A stretch of 6,947 bases of DNA from Rugosibacter sp. (GCA_030652715.1 JAUSQB010000243.1:1-6947); one strand, 5' to 3'; positions 1 to 6,651 are shown, counted from the stretch's first letter. Notes: generated from the letters alone by a model not told the origin. Program-made: numbers and translations.

Positions 1-1
1 C

Positions 2-1954
2 GGCGCTGGCGATACGGCGCCCATGCAACTCGACGTGGCCGGTGTCGCGCTGACCAATGCGCATTTAGTGTGGCGCGATGAGCAAGCAGGAAGCACGACC
101 ACGCTTGCTAAATTGAACATCGCTACGGGGCATGTGTTAGCCGATAGCCAAGAGCAGAGCTTGACGGTCAGCAAACTCGCCTTGCAGAACGCAGATATCC
201 ATCGGCGCGATGAAAAAACAGGCAGCACGATGGCGCTTGTCGGACTGTCTTTTTCTGCCGATCATGTCGCAGCAAACAGCAAATTAAAAACGCTGGTGGC
301 TGACGTCGTGACCCTGAACAATAAACAGTTCAGCCAGCGCGATGGAAAAACAGGCGAGACGACTCTTCTTAATGACCTCACTGTTTCAGCGGCGCATGTG
401 GCAGCCGATAGTGGCCAACAAACCCTGGCTGTGAATGATGTCGTGCTGATCGCGCAAGGTAAACAAGGCAGCAATGCCTTTGATGTCGATTTGACTGCGC
501 CGCAACTCACCTTGATGCCGGGCAAGGTGACAGGCAAGACCATCAGCCTTAACGCCAGACTCGCCGGAGGTGGACGGAAAACAACAGCGAAAATTGCGCT
601 ATCGAGCGTGGAAGGTACCCTGAACGATGTCAAGATCGCCCGCATGGTGTTTGATGCCGATTCAACCAGCGGTACAACCGCACTCAAGATGCGTCTGACC
701 TCTCCTTTGCGCGCGAATCTCACGGAGCAAACTGCCACGCTGCAAAAAATTGCAGGCACGATGGATGTGAAAAACCCTGCCATGCCCATGAAGCAGGTGA
801 GCTTGCCGCTTGATGGCAGCGCGCAGGTGGATGTGAAAAAGCAAAGAGCCGCGATCAAGCTGGCGACGCAGTTTGACGAATCGAAGGTTTTTCTCGATGC
901 ACAGATCAATCATTTTTCGCCGCTCGCTCTGGGTTTCGATCTCAACATCGATCGCTTGAATATGGATAAATACTTTCCTCCCAAGCCTGCTGTGACGGCG
1001 TCTTTCGCAGGTGAGGCAGGTCAGCCAATTGCTGGCAGCGAATCGCCATTGGATTTTTCAGTCTTGAACGGCCTGAACTTGCATGGGGCTGCGCGTATCG
1101 GTTTTCTGCAAGTGAAGAATCTCAAATTCTCCAAGCTCAACGCAAAACTCAAGGCGGCCAATGGGCGGTTGGATATCTCGCCACTGTCGGCTAATCTTTA
1201 TGAAGGCTCGATGAGCGGCAGTCTCATGGTGAATGCGCAAGGCAATGGGGTGGCGGTGCGGCAAAACCTGGCGGGTGTCAGTATCAATCCCCTGTTAAAA
1301 GATTTGGCCGATAAAGACTTGATTGCAGGAAAAGGTACTGTGACCGTGGATGTTGCAGGCCAGGGCGCAACAGTTGCCGCACTGAAAAAATCGCTGGCGG
1401 GCACGGCTTCATTGGTCTTGCGGGATGGCGCCATCAAAGGCATCAATCTGGCGCAGAGCATGCGGGATATTAAAGCCAAGCTGGGGGCACAGCAGGATGT
1501 CACCCAGGTTTCACGCGGGGCGGATAAAACCGATTTTTCGGAACTTGCCGCCTCTTTTCGCATTGTCGGCGGGGTAGCGCATAACGAAGATTTGACCATG
1601 AAGTCACCCTTTTTGCGGCTCTCGGGCACGGGCGATATTGATATTGGTCATAACCGGATCAACTACCTGGCCAAAGCGCGCGTGGTGAATACGAGCGCAG
1701 GCCAGGATGGCCGGGAGGCAGATCAGATCAAGGGAATAACAGTGCCTGTTCGCGTCACAGGGCCGCTGGATAACATGACGTGGAAGATTGAATTTGCCAA
1801 TGCAATTGGCGATTTGCTCAAAGAAAAGAGCCAGGCGCGCATCGACGAGAAAAAACAGGAGCTACAGCAAAAAATCGATGAGAGGAAACAGGACATTCAA
1901 CAAAAAGCCACCGAGCAGTTGAAAGACAAGCTAAAAGGACTTTTTGGCCGATGA
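2..1954 (+). CDS. AsmA-family envelope protein, 3' part (N-terminus outside window)
   Basis: The frame is open from base 2 without a stop, so the ATG at 23 is probably internal and the N-terminal membrane anchor usual in the family is missing. Numbering from that ATG gives 643 residues. Residues 1-141 are tandem 44-residue beta-rich units. Residues about 150-415 alternate short beta strands. Residues about 417-600 resemble the AsmA C-terminal region, including GVSINPLL, a GKGTV segment and DGAIKGINL near 469-476, which is the best family signature. Residues 597-643 form a very charged helix ending KGLFGR. AsmA-like proteins are inner-membrane anchored, extend into the periplasm and are implicated in outer-membrane assembly or phospholipid transport; the role here is inferred from the family. 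The gene ends TGA inside the ATGA that starts can, suggesting cotranscription. The family call is firm; the substrate is unknown. Confidence 0.85.
   Translation, partial: GAGDTAPMQLDVAGVALTNAHLVWRDEQAGSTTTLAKLNIATGHVLADSQEQSLTVSKLALQNADIHRRDEKTGSTMALVGLSFSADHVAANSKLKTLVADVVTLNNKQFSQRDGKTGETTLLNDLTVSAAHVAADSGQQTLAVNDVVLIAQGKQGSNAFDVDLTAPQLTLMPGKVTGKTISLNARLAGGGRKTTAKIALSSVEGTLNDVKIARMVFDADSTSGTTALKMRLTSPLRANLTEQTATLQKIAGTMDVKNPAMPMKQVSLPLDGSAQVDVKKQRAAIKLATQFDESKVFLDAQINHFSPLALGFDLNIDRLNMDKYFPPKPAVTASFAGEAGQPIAGSESPLDFSVLNGLNLHGAARIGFLQVKNLKFSKLNAKLKAANGRLDISPLSANLYEGSMSGSLMVNAQGNGVAVRQNLAGVSINPLLKDLADKDLIAGKGTVTVDVAGQGATVAALKKSLAGTASLVLRDGAIKGINLAQSMRDIKAKLGAQQDVTQVSRGADKTDFSELAASFRIVGGVAHNEDLTMKSPFLRLSGTGDIDIGHNRINYLAKARVVNTSAGQDGREADQIKGITVPVRVTGPLDNMTWKIEFANAIGDLLKEKSQARIDEKKQELQQKIDERKQDIQQKATEQLKDKLKGLFGR
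50..445 (+). repeat. Three tandem 132-bp (44-residue) coding repeats in the AsmA gene
   Basis: Units are 50-181, 182-313 and 314-445, with partial units on both sides (the GDT at the window start aligns with ADS of a unit end, and L142 onward begins a degenerate fourth). Each unit has leucine at its first position (L10, L54, L98), an Arg-Asp at R18-D19, R62-D63 and R106-D107 followed by a glycine (G23, G67, G111), then a His-Val (37, 81, 125) and a D/N-S pair (41, 85, 129). Similarity is also visible in DNA: CATGTG followed by an AGCCGATAG block recurs at 131 and 395, exactly two periods apart. This points to internal duplication of a beta-strand module. Confidence 0.8.
1838..1903 (+). repeat. 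Two 33-bp (11-residue) helical repeats at the AsmA C-terminus
   Basis: Residues 606-616 (RIDEKKQELQQ) and 617-627 (KIDERKQDIQQ) are near-identical 11-residue units. Their DNA is also alike. Hydrophobic I, L/I positions recur every 11 residues among E, K, Q and D, as in a hendecad amphipathic or coiled-coil helix. This is a compositionally simple segment, so independent expansion is possible. Confidence 0.65.
1935..1939 (+). promoter_or_regulatory. Probable ribosome binding site of can
   Basis: AAGGA lies 11 bases before the ATG at 1951, inside the last codons of the AsmA gene. It supports the 1951 start over the next in-frame ATG at 1969, which has only a weak AAAAG before it. The spacing is rather long, so coupling through the ATGA overlap may matter. 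Confidence 0.5.
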
Positions 1955-2625
1955 ATAGTGAACAAAAGATGGACAAGATTTTTACGGCCAATCGCGACTG
2001 GGCCGAACGTGTACGTGCGGAAGACCCTACCTTCTTCGACAAGCTGGCCCATTTGCAAGCCCCGGAGTATTTATGGATCGGCTGTTCGGATTCACGGGTA
2101 CCGGCCAATGAAATCACCGGCCTGCTGCCGGGTGAAGTGTTCGTCCACCGCAACATCGCCAACGTGGTGGTGCACACCGACCTGAACTGCCTCTCAGTGA
2201 TCCAGTTTGCCATTGATGTGCTCCGTGTGCGGCACATCATGGTGGTGGGGCACTATGGGTGCAGCGGAGTGCGCGCCGCGCTGGATAATGCGCGGCTGGG
2301 GCTGGCCGACAACTGGTTGCGCCATATTCAGGATGTGCGCGACAAGCACCAGGATTTACTAGCCGACATTGCAGATGATCATCAGCGCTGGGCTTGTCTG
2401 TGCGAGCTGAATGTGCTGGAGCAGGCCATCAATGTCGCCCGTACGACGCTGGTGCGCGATAGCTGGGCACGGAACCAGGCGCTGACGGTGCATGGCTGGA
2501 TTTACGGTCTGACCGATGGCTTGCTGCGCGACACCGGGTTTATTGTCTCGACTAATGAAGAGGTTGATGCGGTGGCGGCACAGTCGTTAGCAGGACTGCA
2601 CCGCAACTATGTGCCGCATGGCTGA
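1951..2625 (+). CDS. can: Beta-carbonic anhydrase (Can type)
   Basis: This 224-residue protein matches the usual length of E. coli Can (220) and resembles it along its whole length. It interconverts CO2 and bicarbonate in the cytoplasm, supplying bicarbonate for carboxylations. Zinc ligands are Cys45, His101 and Cys104, in CSDSR (45-49) and GHYGC (100-104); Asp47-Arg49 form the conserved dyad. Other family blocks are EVFVHRNIAN (62-71), HTDLNCLSV (75-83), LCELNVLEQ (150-158) and HGWIYGLTDGLLRD (181-194). Trp42, Gly44, Arg67 and Tyr185 correspond to residues of the non-catalytic bicarbonate site of the Haemophilus and E. coli enzymes, so type II allosteric control is expected. The gene overlaps the AsmA gene by ATGA and probably shares its transcript. 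It converges on the dehydratase gene downstream. Confidence 0.96.
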   Translation: MNSEQKMDKIFTANRDWAERVRAEDPTFFDKLAHLQAPEYLWIGCSDSRVPANEITGLLPGEVFVHRNIANVVVHTDLNCLSVIQFAIDVLRVRHIMVVGHYGCSGVRAALDNARLGLADNWLRHIQDVRDKHQDLLADIADDHQRWACLCELNVLEQAINVARTTLVRDSWARNQALTVHGWIYGLTDGLLRDTGFIVSTNEEVDAVAAQSLAGLHRNYVPHG

Positions 2626-2722
2626 TTGCTGATAGGGGGTAGTCAGTGAACCGAGAAAAAAGTCGGCGCTGGTGATACGGTGACAGTAGTGCGGTGACAA
2701 TAAAACAGAAAACAGCGCGAGC
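2626..2722. other. Convergent spacer between can and the dehydratase gene, with repeat-like sequence
   Basis: No gene fits here. The spacer carries two copies of CGGTGACA (2679-2686 and 2692-2699). A block starting at the A-run at 2657 resembles the insertion in the glycosyltransferase gene at 5150: 18 of 19 bases match at the start, then GCGGT and CAGAAAAC recur in the same order. A 6-bp inverted repeat (2666-2671 with 2713-2718) encloses 41 bases and is too open to be a good terminator. It may be a degenerate copy of a dispersed repeat. Confidence 0.4.
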
Positions 2723-4612
2723 TTACCGAGCAGGCTGTATCGCCTGCGGTTGATATTCCGCTACCCACGTTGCCAGGTCTTGCTTGACCTCCTGCTCATT
2801 GCGCGAAGAGGCGTTAAGCCAGGTTTCGAGCGCCGTCAGCCAGGCAGATTCAGGGGCGGGTGCCGCTTTTGCAATACGCAGTTTGGGATGGGGTGTTGGC
2901 ATCGTTGATTCGTTGTCTGCCAGCAATTCTTCAAAGAGCTTTTCGCCCGGCCGCAGACCGGTAAATTCGATTTTTACCGCATGCTCATCGAGACCGGACA
3001 ACCGAATCATGTCGCGCGCCAGATCGACGATTTTTATCGGCTCGCCCATATCCAGCACAAAAATCTTGCCGCCTTCATTGTCGCGATGGGCGAGCAGCCC
3101 CGCCTGCAATACCAGTTGCACGGCTTCGGGGATCAACATGAAATAGCGGATGATCTCTGGATGTGTCACCGTCACCGGCCCACCGCGCGCGATTTGTTCC
3201 CGAAACAGCGGGATCACGCTGCCGGAAGAGCCCAGGACATTGCCAAAACGAACCGCCACAAACCGCGTCTGCGATTGCTTTTGCAGCGCCTGGCACACGA
3301 TTTCTGCGAGCCGCTTGCTCGCACTCATGACATTGGCCGGGTTTACCGCCTTATCGGTTGAAATCAGCACAAACTCGCTGGCACCACAGGCGATAGTGGC
3401 GCGTGCCGCATTCAATGTGCCCAGCACATTGTTGCGTACGGCTTGCCAGGCATTGGCCGCTTCCATCAGTGGCACATGCTTGTAAGCTGCGGCATGGAAC
3501 ACCACATGCGGCCGGTGTTCAGCAAAAATCTCGGCCAGCCGTGCGGCATCCTTGACATCGCCGATCACATAGCGCGTCGCATGCTTCATGGCGGCAAACC
3601 GCGGGCCGGAAAATTCTTGTTCCATCTGATACAGTGCCAATTCAGATTGATCGAGCAATATCAAGTGTTGCGGCAAGAAGCGCGCAATCTGGCGGCATAG
3701 CTCGGCACCGATGGAGCCGCCCGCGCCGGTGATCAATATGGTTTTTTGGTGGAGCAAATCGCGCAGGCCGACTTCATCCAGTGCAATAGGTTCGCGGCCG
3801 AGCAGGTCTTCCAGCGCCACGCGACGCAGTTGCGAAATAATCAGTTTGCCGGAAAGCAGATCGTCCATGGTGGGCACAGTGAGTACGGTCAGCCCGGCGG
3901 CAGCGGCAAGCTCTGCCGCGCGTCGGCGCACGCTGGCTGCGGCCTGTGGCATGGCAATCACTACATTTTTGACACCTTGTGCTATTGCGGTTGCGGCAAT
4001 ACCTGACAACTGCCCAAGTACGGGTACCTCGTTGATCTGGCGGCCGATCTTGCTGCTATCGTCATCCAGAAAACCAACCACACGCCAGGTGCGGTTGCCG
4101 TGCAGGGCGCGCAGCAGGTCGGCGCCAGCTGCGCCTGCGCCCAGCACCAACAAAGGTTCGCGGCCGAGTTCGCCAACGCTGAGCAGATGCCCGTCTTTCC
4201 AGGAACGATAAGCAAAGCGTGCGCCGCCCATGACAAGCACCAGCAGCAACGGATGCAAAATCAGGACCGAGCGCGGCACATCGGTTAACCGTTGCACCAT
4301 GAATAACAGGGGCGGCACGATCAGGGCAGCGAGCCCTGCCGCGAGCAAAATGCGCCTTAAGTCAGGCAGGCTGGCAAACCGCCACATGCCGCGATACAGC
4401 CCGAAGCGATAAAAGGCGGCCGCATGCACGATCAGCACCCAAGGCAGCGTAGCGGCAATGACGCGTGGGAAATTGTGCGGCAACGAAAAGTTATAGCGCA
4501 GTGAGTAAGCCATTACCCAGGCCAGTATGACGGCGAAGAGGTCGAACAGTATCACTAGCGTGATGCGCAAACCCATGCGGGTTTTCTGGCGCAATGCGGC
4601 ACGCAGGTTCAC
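2723..4612 (-). CDS. Membrane-anchored nucleotide-sugar 4,6-dehydratase/epimerase (CapD/WbpM/PglF family)
   Basis: The 629-residue length fits the large family members. Four hydrophobic segments (about 15-37, 50-66, 86-106, 114-132) anchor it in the inner membrane. A first Rossmann domain starts at GAGAAG (158-163). The catalytic short-chain-dehydrogenase domain has TGAGGSIG (295-302) for NAD(P), HAAAYKHVPLME (373-384), STDK (418-421) and RPGEKLFEELL (554-564). The usual YxxxK is MxxxK here (Met429, Lys433), as is typical of this long subfamily. Known members convert UDP-GlcNAc to a 4-keto-6-deoxy intermediate for QuiNAc, FucNAc or bacillosamine-type sugars; the exact substrate is not readable from sequence. 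The GTG start at 4612 is chosen because AGGGG lies 6 bases upstream; ATG at 4576 lacks one. It follows the glycosyltransferase gene by 40 bases, so the pair is likely one operon for a surface glycan. Confidence 0.9.
   Translation of the reverse strand: MNLRAALRQKTRMGLRITLVILFDLFAVILAWVMAYSLRYNFSLPHNFPRVIAATLPWVLIVHAAAFYRFGLYRGMWRFASLPDLRRILLAAGLAALIVPPLLFMVQRLTDVPRSVLILHPLLLVLVMGGARFAYRSWKDGHLLSVGELGREPLLVLGAGAAGADLLRALHGNRTWRVVGFLDDDSSKIGRQINEVPVLGQLSGIAATAIAQGVKNVVIAMPQAAASVRRRAAELAAAAGLTVLTVPTMDDLLSGKLIISQLRRVALEDLLGREPIALDEVGLRDLLHQKTILITGAGGSIGAELCRQIARFLPQHLILLDQSELALYQMEQEFSGPRFAAMKHATRYVIGDVKDAARLAEIFAEHRPHVVFHAAAYKHVPLMEAANAWQAVRNNVLGTLNAARATIACGASEFVLISTDKAVNPANVMSASKRLAEIVCQALQKQSQTRFVAVRFGNVLGSSGSVIPLFREQIARGGPVTVTHPEIIRYFMLIPEAVQLVLQAGLLAHRDNEGGKIFVLDMGEPIKIVDLARDMIRLSGLDEHAVKIEFTGLRPGEKLFEELLADNESTMPTPHPKLRIAKAAPAPESAWLTALETWLNASSRNEQEVKQDLATWVAEYQPQAIQPAR
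2730..2747 (-). terminator. Weak hairpin at the 3' end of the dehydratase gene
   Basis: GCAGGC (2730-2735) and GCCTGC (2742-2747) form a perfect 6-bp stem with a 6-base loop, overlapping codons just before the TAA at 2725-2723. On the minus strand a T-rich stretch (TGTTTTCTGTTTTATT) follows only about 15 bases after the stem, so it is not a canonical intrinsic terminator. No better candidate was seen in the convergent spacer. Confidence 0.2.
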
Positions 4613-4618
4613 GGCAAG

Positions 4619-4623
4619 CCCCT
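4619..4623 (-). promoter_or_regulatory. Ribosome binding site deciding the GTG start of the dehydratase
   Basis: On the minus strand AGGGG lies 6 bases before the GTG at 4612-4610. This favours GTG over the internal ATG 12 codons later and adds a short basic N-terminus (NLRAALRQKTR) ahead of the first membrane segment. Confidence 0.6.
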
Positions 4624-4652
4624 GGGCTGCGTTGCAAAAAAAGTCATTGTCA

Positions 4653-5570
4653 TCATGAGGTGGTGCCGGGTGGCTGGGTTGGATGGTTTGCTGGGTCTAT
4701 GGGCTGGCGTTGCAAGGCGGCCATTTTTGCGTATTTGGCAAAGCTGGTGCTGCAGCCGATGAGGATGTGCACCAGGCCGGGCAAGCCATCGAGAAACCCT
4801 CGCCGGAAAAAATAAAATTTGATGAAGCGTATCAGGGGAGAGAGCAGCAAGTGCGCGGCATGGGCGCGCTTGCCTTGTGCCAGTGCCGCGTTGGCGGCCA
4901 GCGTGCTGTAGCGGTTTTGTTTGTCCAGATAGTGTTCCAGCGACTCTGCGGAATCGTGGAGCAAGTCGCCTGCGAGCGTTCCTATCGGAGTGCCCACTGT
5001 GCCAGTGAAGCATACTTTTTCGTGCACCACATCGGCAGACCACTGCGCATGGCGCCGGTGAAAGCAGCGCACGTTCCAATCGGGGTAGCCTTCGCCATGA
5101 CGTAAATAACGGCCCATGAAACGATTGCACCGGGCAAGGCGATAAGCATAAAAAGTCGGCTCTGGTGAACCAACTGCGCTACAAGGCGGTCGAGCAGAAA
5201 ACGCTCTCCTCGCCGTAGCGGATGGTGATATGCCGTGAAACAAGACCCCTTGGGGTACGGCGGGTATGTCAGCCAGTGCGGCTTGTAGGCTCTGCTGCAG
5301 GTGAGCACTGACGCGCTCATCAGCATCAATGCACAGCACCCAATCATGTGCGGCTTCTGCAACGGCAAACTGTTTTTGCGGCCCGAAGCCTCGCCAATGC
5401 GTTTGGATGACCCGCGCACCGCAGCTTTGTGCAAGGTTGACGGTGTCATCCGTGCTGCCTGCATCGACGACCAGAATCTCGTCGCAAAAGGCCACGCTGG
5501 CAAGACAGGCTGCCAGCGTGGGCGCAGCATTTTTGGTGATCAGAACAGCCGATATGGGGGTTTTTGTCAT
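4653..5570 (-). CDS. Family 2 glycosyltransferase, WaaE/KdtX-like, with an in-frame insertion
   Basis: This 305-residue GT-A enzyme probably transfers a sugar (glucose in characterised WaaE) to the lipopolysaccharide core at the cytoplasmic face of the inner membrane. Motifs: AVLITKN (8-14), VVDAGSTDDT (34-43) for the nucleotide sugar, DADE (82-85) for metal, RYLRHGEGYPDW (154-165) and VVHEK (181-185). A hydrophobic/basic stretch (about 245-271) probably binds the membrane. Family members are usually near 250-260 residues. The excess is a C-terminal tail from about 288 and an Arg/Ala/Pro/Ser-rich stretch at 109-140; joining G108 to Y141 restores a normal-looking GYAYRLARCNRF. The ATG at 5570 gives the expected N-terminus but has no clear Shine-Dalgarno. 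It precedes the dehydratase gene and is divergent from waaC. The family is clear and the WaaE-like subgroup likely; acceptor and donor are not proven. The insertion keeps frame but might impair activity. Confidence 0.85.
   Translation of the reverse strand: MTKTPISAVLITKNAAPTLAACLASVAFCDEILVVDAGSTDDTVNLAQSCGARVIQTHWRGFGPQKQFAVAEAAHDWVLCIDADERVSAHLQQSLQAALADIPAVPQGVLFHGISPSATARRAFSARPPCSAVGSPEPTFYAYRLARCNRFMGRYLRHGEGYPDWNVRCFHRRHAQWSADVVHEKVCFTGTVGTPIGTLAGDLLHDSAESLEHYLDKQNRYSTLAANAALAQGKRAHAAHLLLSPLIRFIKFYFFRRGFLDGLPGLVHILIGCSTSFAKYAKMAALQRQPIDPANHPTQPPGTTS
5151..5246. repeat. Probable palindromic element inserted in frame in the glycosyltransferase gene
   Basis: This stretch encodes residues 109-140, which do not fit the family. 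It folds into a long imperfect hairpin. Pairs are CGCTAC 5177-5182 with GTAGCG 5215-5220, GGCG 5185-5188 with CGCC 5211-5214 (an AA bulge between), GAGC 5192-5195 with GCTC 5203-5206, and a 7-base loop. Outer pairs include ACC 5169-5171 with GGT 5224-5226 and CGGC 5157-5160 with GCCG 5232-5235. The length of about 96 bases is a multiple of three. No target-site duplication is obvious, so the exact ends are uncertain. It resembles in behaviour the palindromic elements known to insert within genes in Rickettsia, but I do not claim kinship. Confidence 0.5.
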
Positions 5571-5676
5571 GCTACAAAGTGTGCGCAGTGAATTGCCATG
5601 GCGATACGTATAGCGGTTGAATTTAGCACGCCAGCGCTATTTCTGATGGCATAAGGTCACCACGTATAATCAGCCA
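5571..5676. other. Divergent intergenic region between the glycosyltransferase gene and waaC
   Basis: These 106 bases hold the control signals for both directions. A perfect TATAAT for waaC is at 5665-5670. A second ACGTATA occurs at 5606-5612, repeating 5662-5668 and making the palindrome ATACGTAT (5604-5611). On the minus strand TATACG (5612-5607) could be a weak -10 for the glycosyltransferase gene, without a convincing -35. Neither start codon has a clear Shine-Dalgarno. Confidence 0.45.
5665..5670 (+). promoter_or_regulatory. Consensus -10 box for waaC, possibly giving a leaderless mRNA
   Basis: TATAAT ends 6 bases before the ATG at 5677, so a transcript starting 7 bases after the box would begin at the start codon itself. 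The -35 is poor: TTCTGA at 5641-5646 with an 18-base spacer matches TTGACA at three positions. No Shine-Dalgarno lies at normal distance; the nearest AAGG (5653-5656) is 20 bases away. Confidence 0.45.
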
Positions 5677-6651
5677 ATGCGCATTCTCCTCGTTAAAACA
5701 TCCTCCCTTGGCGATGTCATTCACAACCTGCCTGTCGTCTCGGATGTGCGCAGAGCCTTTTCCGAAGCGCAGATTGATTGGCTGGTAGAAGAAAGCTTTG
5801 TGGATATTCCCCAGCTACATCCGGGCGTGCGGGCCGTCATTCCTGTCGCTTTGCGGCGCTGGCGAAAATCCTTGCTCAAGGCTGACACCTGGCAGGAGAT
5901 GCGCGAGTTTTATGCCACCTTACGCCGTGAAAGTTACGATGTCGTGGTCGATACCCAAGGTTTGCTCAAAAGCGCATTGCTGACACGTCTGGCGCGAGGA
6001 GGGCGCGCAGGCTATGCGGTCGCTTCAGCGCGCGAGCCTGTCGCTGCCTTGTTTTATAACGCCACCTTCACAGTAGCCAAGGATCAGCACGCAGTGCAAC
6101 GCAACCGGAAGCTGGCTGCCGCCGCGCTGGGGTATGTCTTATCCGATGTGTCGGCACCTGACTACGGGTTGGCCATATCAGAGATACCAACGGTGCCAGC
6201 GACACCCGCTGCACGCAATACGGTACTGCTGCTCACCGCTACCTCGCGTGCGGACAAGTTGTGGCCTGAGGCCCACTGGCAAGCGTTGGGATGCGCTTTC
6301 GCTACACGCGGGCTCATGTGTTTGCTGCCCAGTGGCAATAGCGTTGAACGCGCGCGCGCTACCCGCTTGGCACAAGCGATTCCGGGCGCAGTGGCCCTGC
6401 CGCCCTTATCCTTGCGTGAGCTGGCCAGCTACTGTGCGGCGGCGCGGTTAGTTGTGGGCGTGGATACCGGGCTGGTGCATCTGGCCGCTGCCATGGGTCG
6501 CCCGACGCTGGCTTTGTTTTGCGCGTCCAACCCCGCGTTGACGGGAGTTTTGGCCGGTGAGGGGTGTGCTGATTCGGCCATTAACCTAGGCATGCAGGGC
6601 GCGCCGCCTGGCGTGGCGGAAGTGCTGGCTGCAGCGCAGCCGTGGTTATGA
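5677..6651 (+). CDS. waaC: Lipopolysaccharide heptosyltransferase I
   Basis: This 324-residue GT9 enzyme transfers the first L-glycero-D-manno-heptose from ADP-heptose to Kdo of Kdo2-lipid A at the cytoplasmic face of the inner membrane. The length matches E. coli WaaC and similarity runs end to end. Landmarks: VKTSSLGDVIHNLP (6-19) with the catalytic Asp13, WLVEESF (35-41), IPVALRRWRK (55-64), VDTQGLLKSALLTRLA (91-106), AREPVAALFYN (118-128), QHAVQRNRKL (137-146), ADKLWPEAHW (192-201) with Lys194 equivalent to the substrate-binding Lys192 of E. coli, and GVDTGLVHLAAA (261-272) with Asp263 and His268 in the nucleotide-sugar site. The ATG at 5677 is fixed by the conserved MRILLVKTSSLGD start. 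No Shine-Dalgarno is seen, which fits the possible leaderless start. Its stop overlaps the waaA start (ATGA), so the two are probably translationally coupled. Confidence 0.96.
   Translation: MRILLVKTSSLGDVIHNLPVVSDVRRAFSEAQIDWLVEESFVDIPQLHPGVRAVIPVALRRWRKSLLKADTWQEMREFYATLRRESYDVVVDTQGLLKSALLTRLARGGRAGYAVASAREPVAALFYNATFTVAKDQHAVQRNRKLAAAALGYVLSDVSAPDYGLAISEIPTVPATPAARNTVLLLTATSRADKLWPEAHWQALGCAFATRGLMCLLPSGNSVERARATRLAQAIPGAVALPPLSLRELASYCAAARLVVGVDTGLVHLAAAMGRPTLALFCASNPALTGVLAGEGCADSAINLGMQGAPPGVAEVLAAAQPWL

Noticed and set aside
1..19. The first 19 bases match the can/dehydratase spacer at 2664-2682 at 17 of 19 positions, suggesting a third repeat copy.
   Set aside because: The window-start bases are in frame in the AsmA gene and encode GDT, which aligns with the ADS of the 44-residue repeats. 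A match of this length can arise by chance in about 7 kb, so coding descent is the simpler explanation.
262..909. A 215-codon open frame on the minus strand.
   Set aside because: It lies wholly opposite the AsmA coding region, has a Cys/Ser/Arg-rich translation with no family resemblance, and no ribosome binding site was noted. It is a shadow frame.
2626..2722. A bidirectional rho-independent terminator between can and the dehydratase gene.
   Set aside because: No compact GC-rich stem directly followed by a T-run was found in either direction; the available inverted repeats are short, widely spaced or distant from T-rich sequence.
2981..4211. Several plus-strand open frames of 85-166 codons opposite the dehydratase gene.
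   Set aside because: They are antisense to a strongly conserved coding region, overlap each other in different frames and show no recognisable domains.
5245..5256. ACCCCTTGGGGT as a small inverted repeat marking an end of the insertion.
   Set aside because: The loop would be only two bases and most of it lies in codons 106-108, which look like native family sequence, so it cannot be assigned to the element.
4982..5530. An alternative minus-strand frame of 182 codons across the glycosyltransferase, considered as evidence of a frameshifted gene.
   Set aside because: The conserved glycosyltransferase motifs before and after the odd segment are all in the main frame, so the anomaly is an in-frame insertion, not a frameshift.
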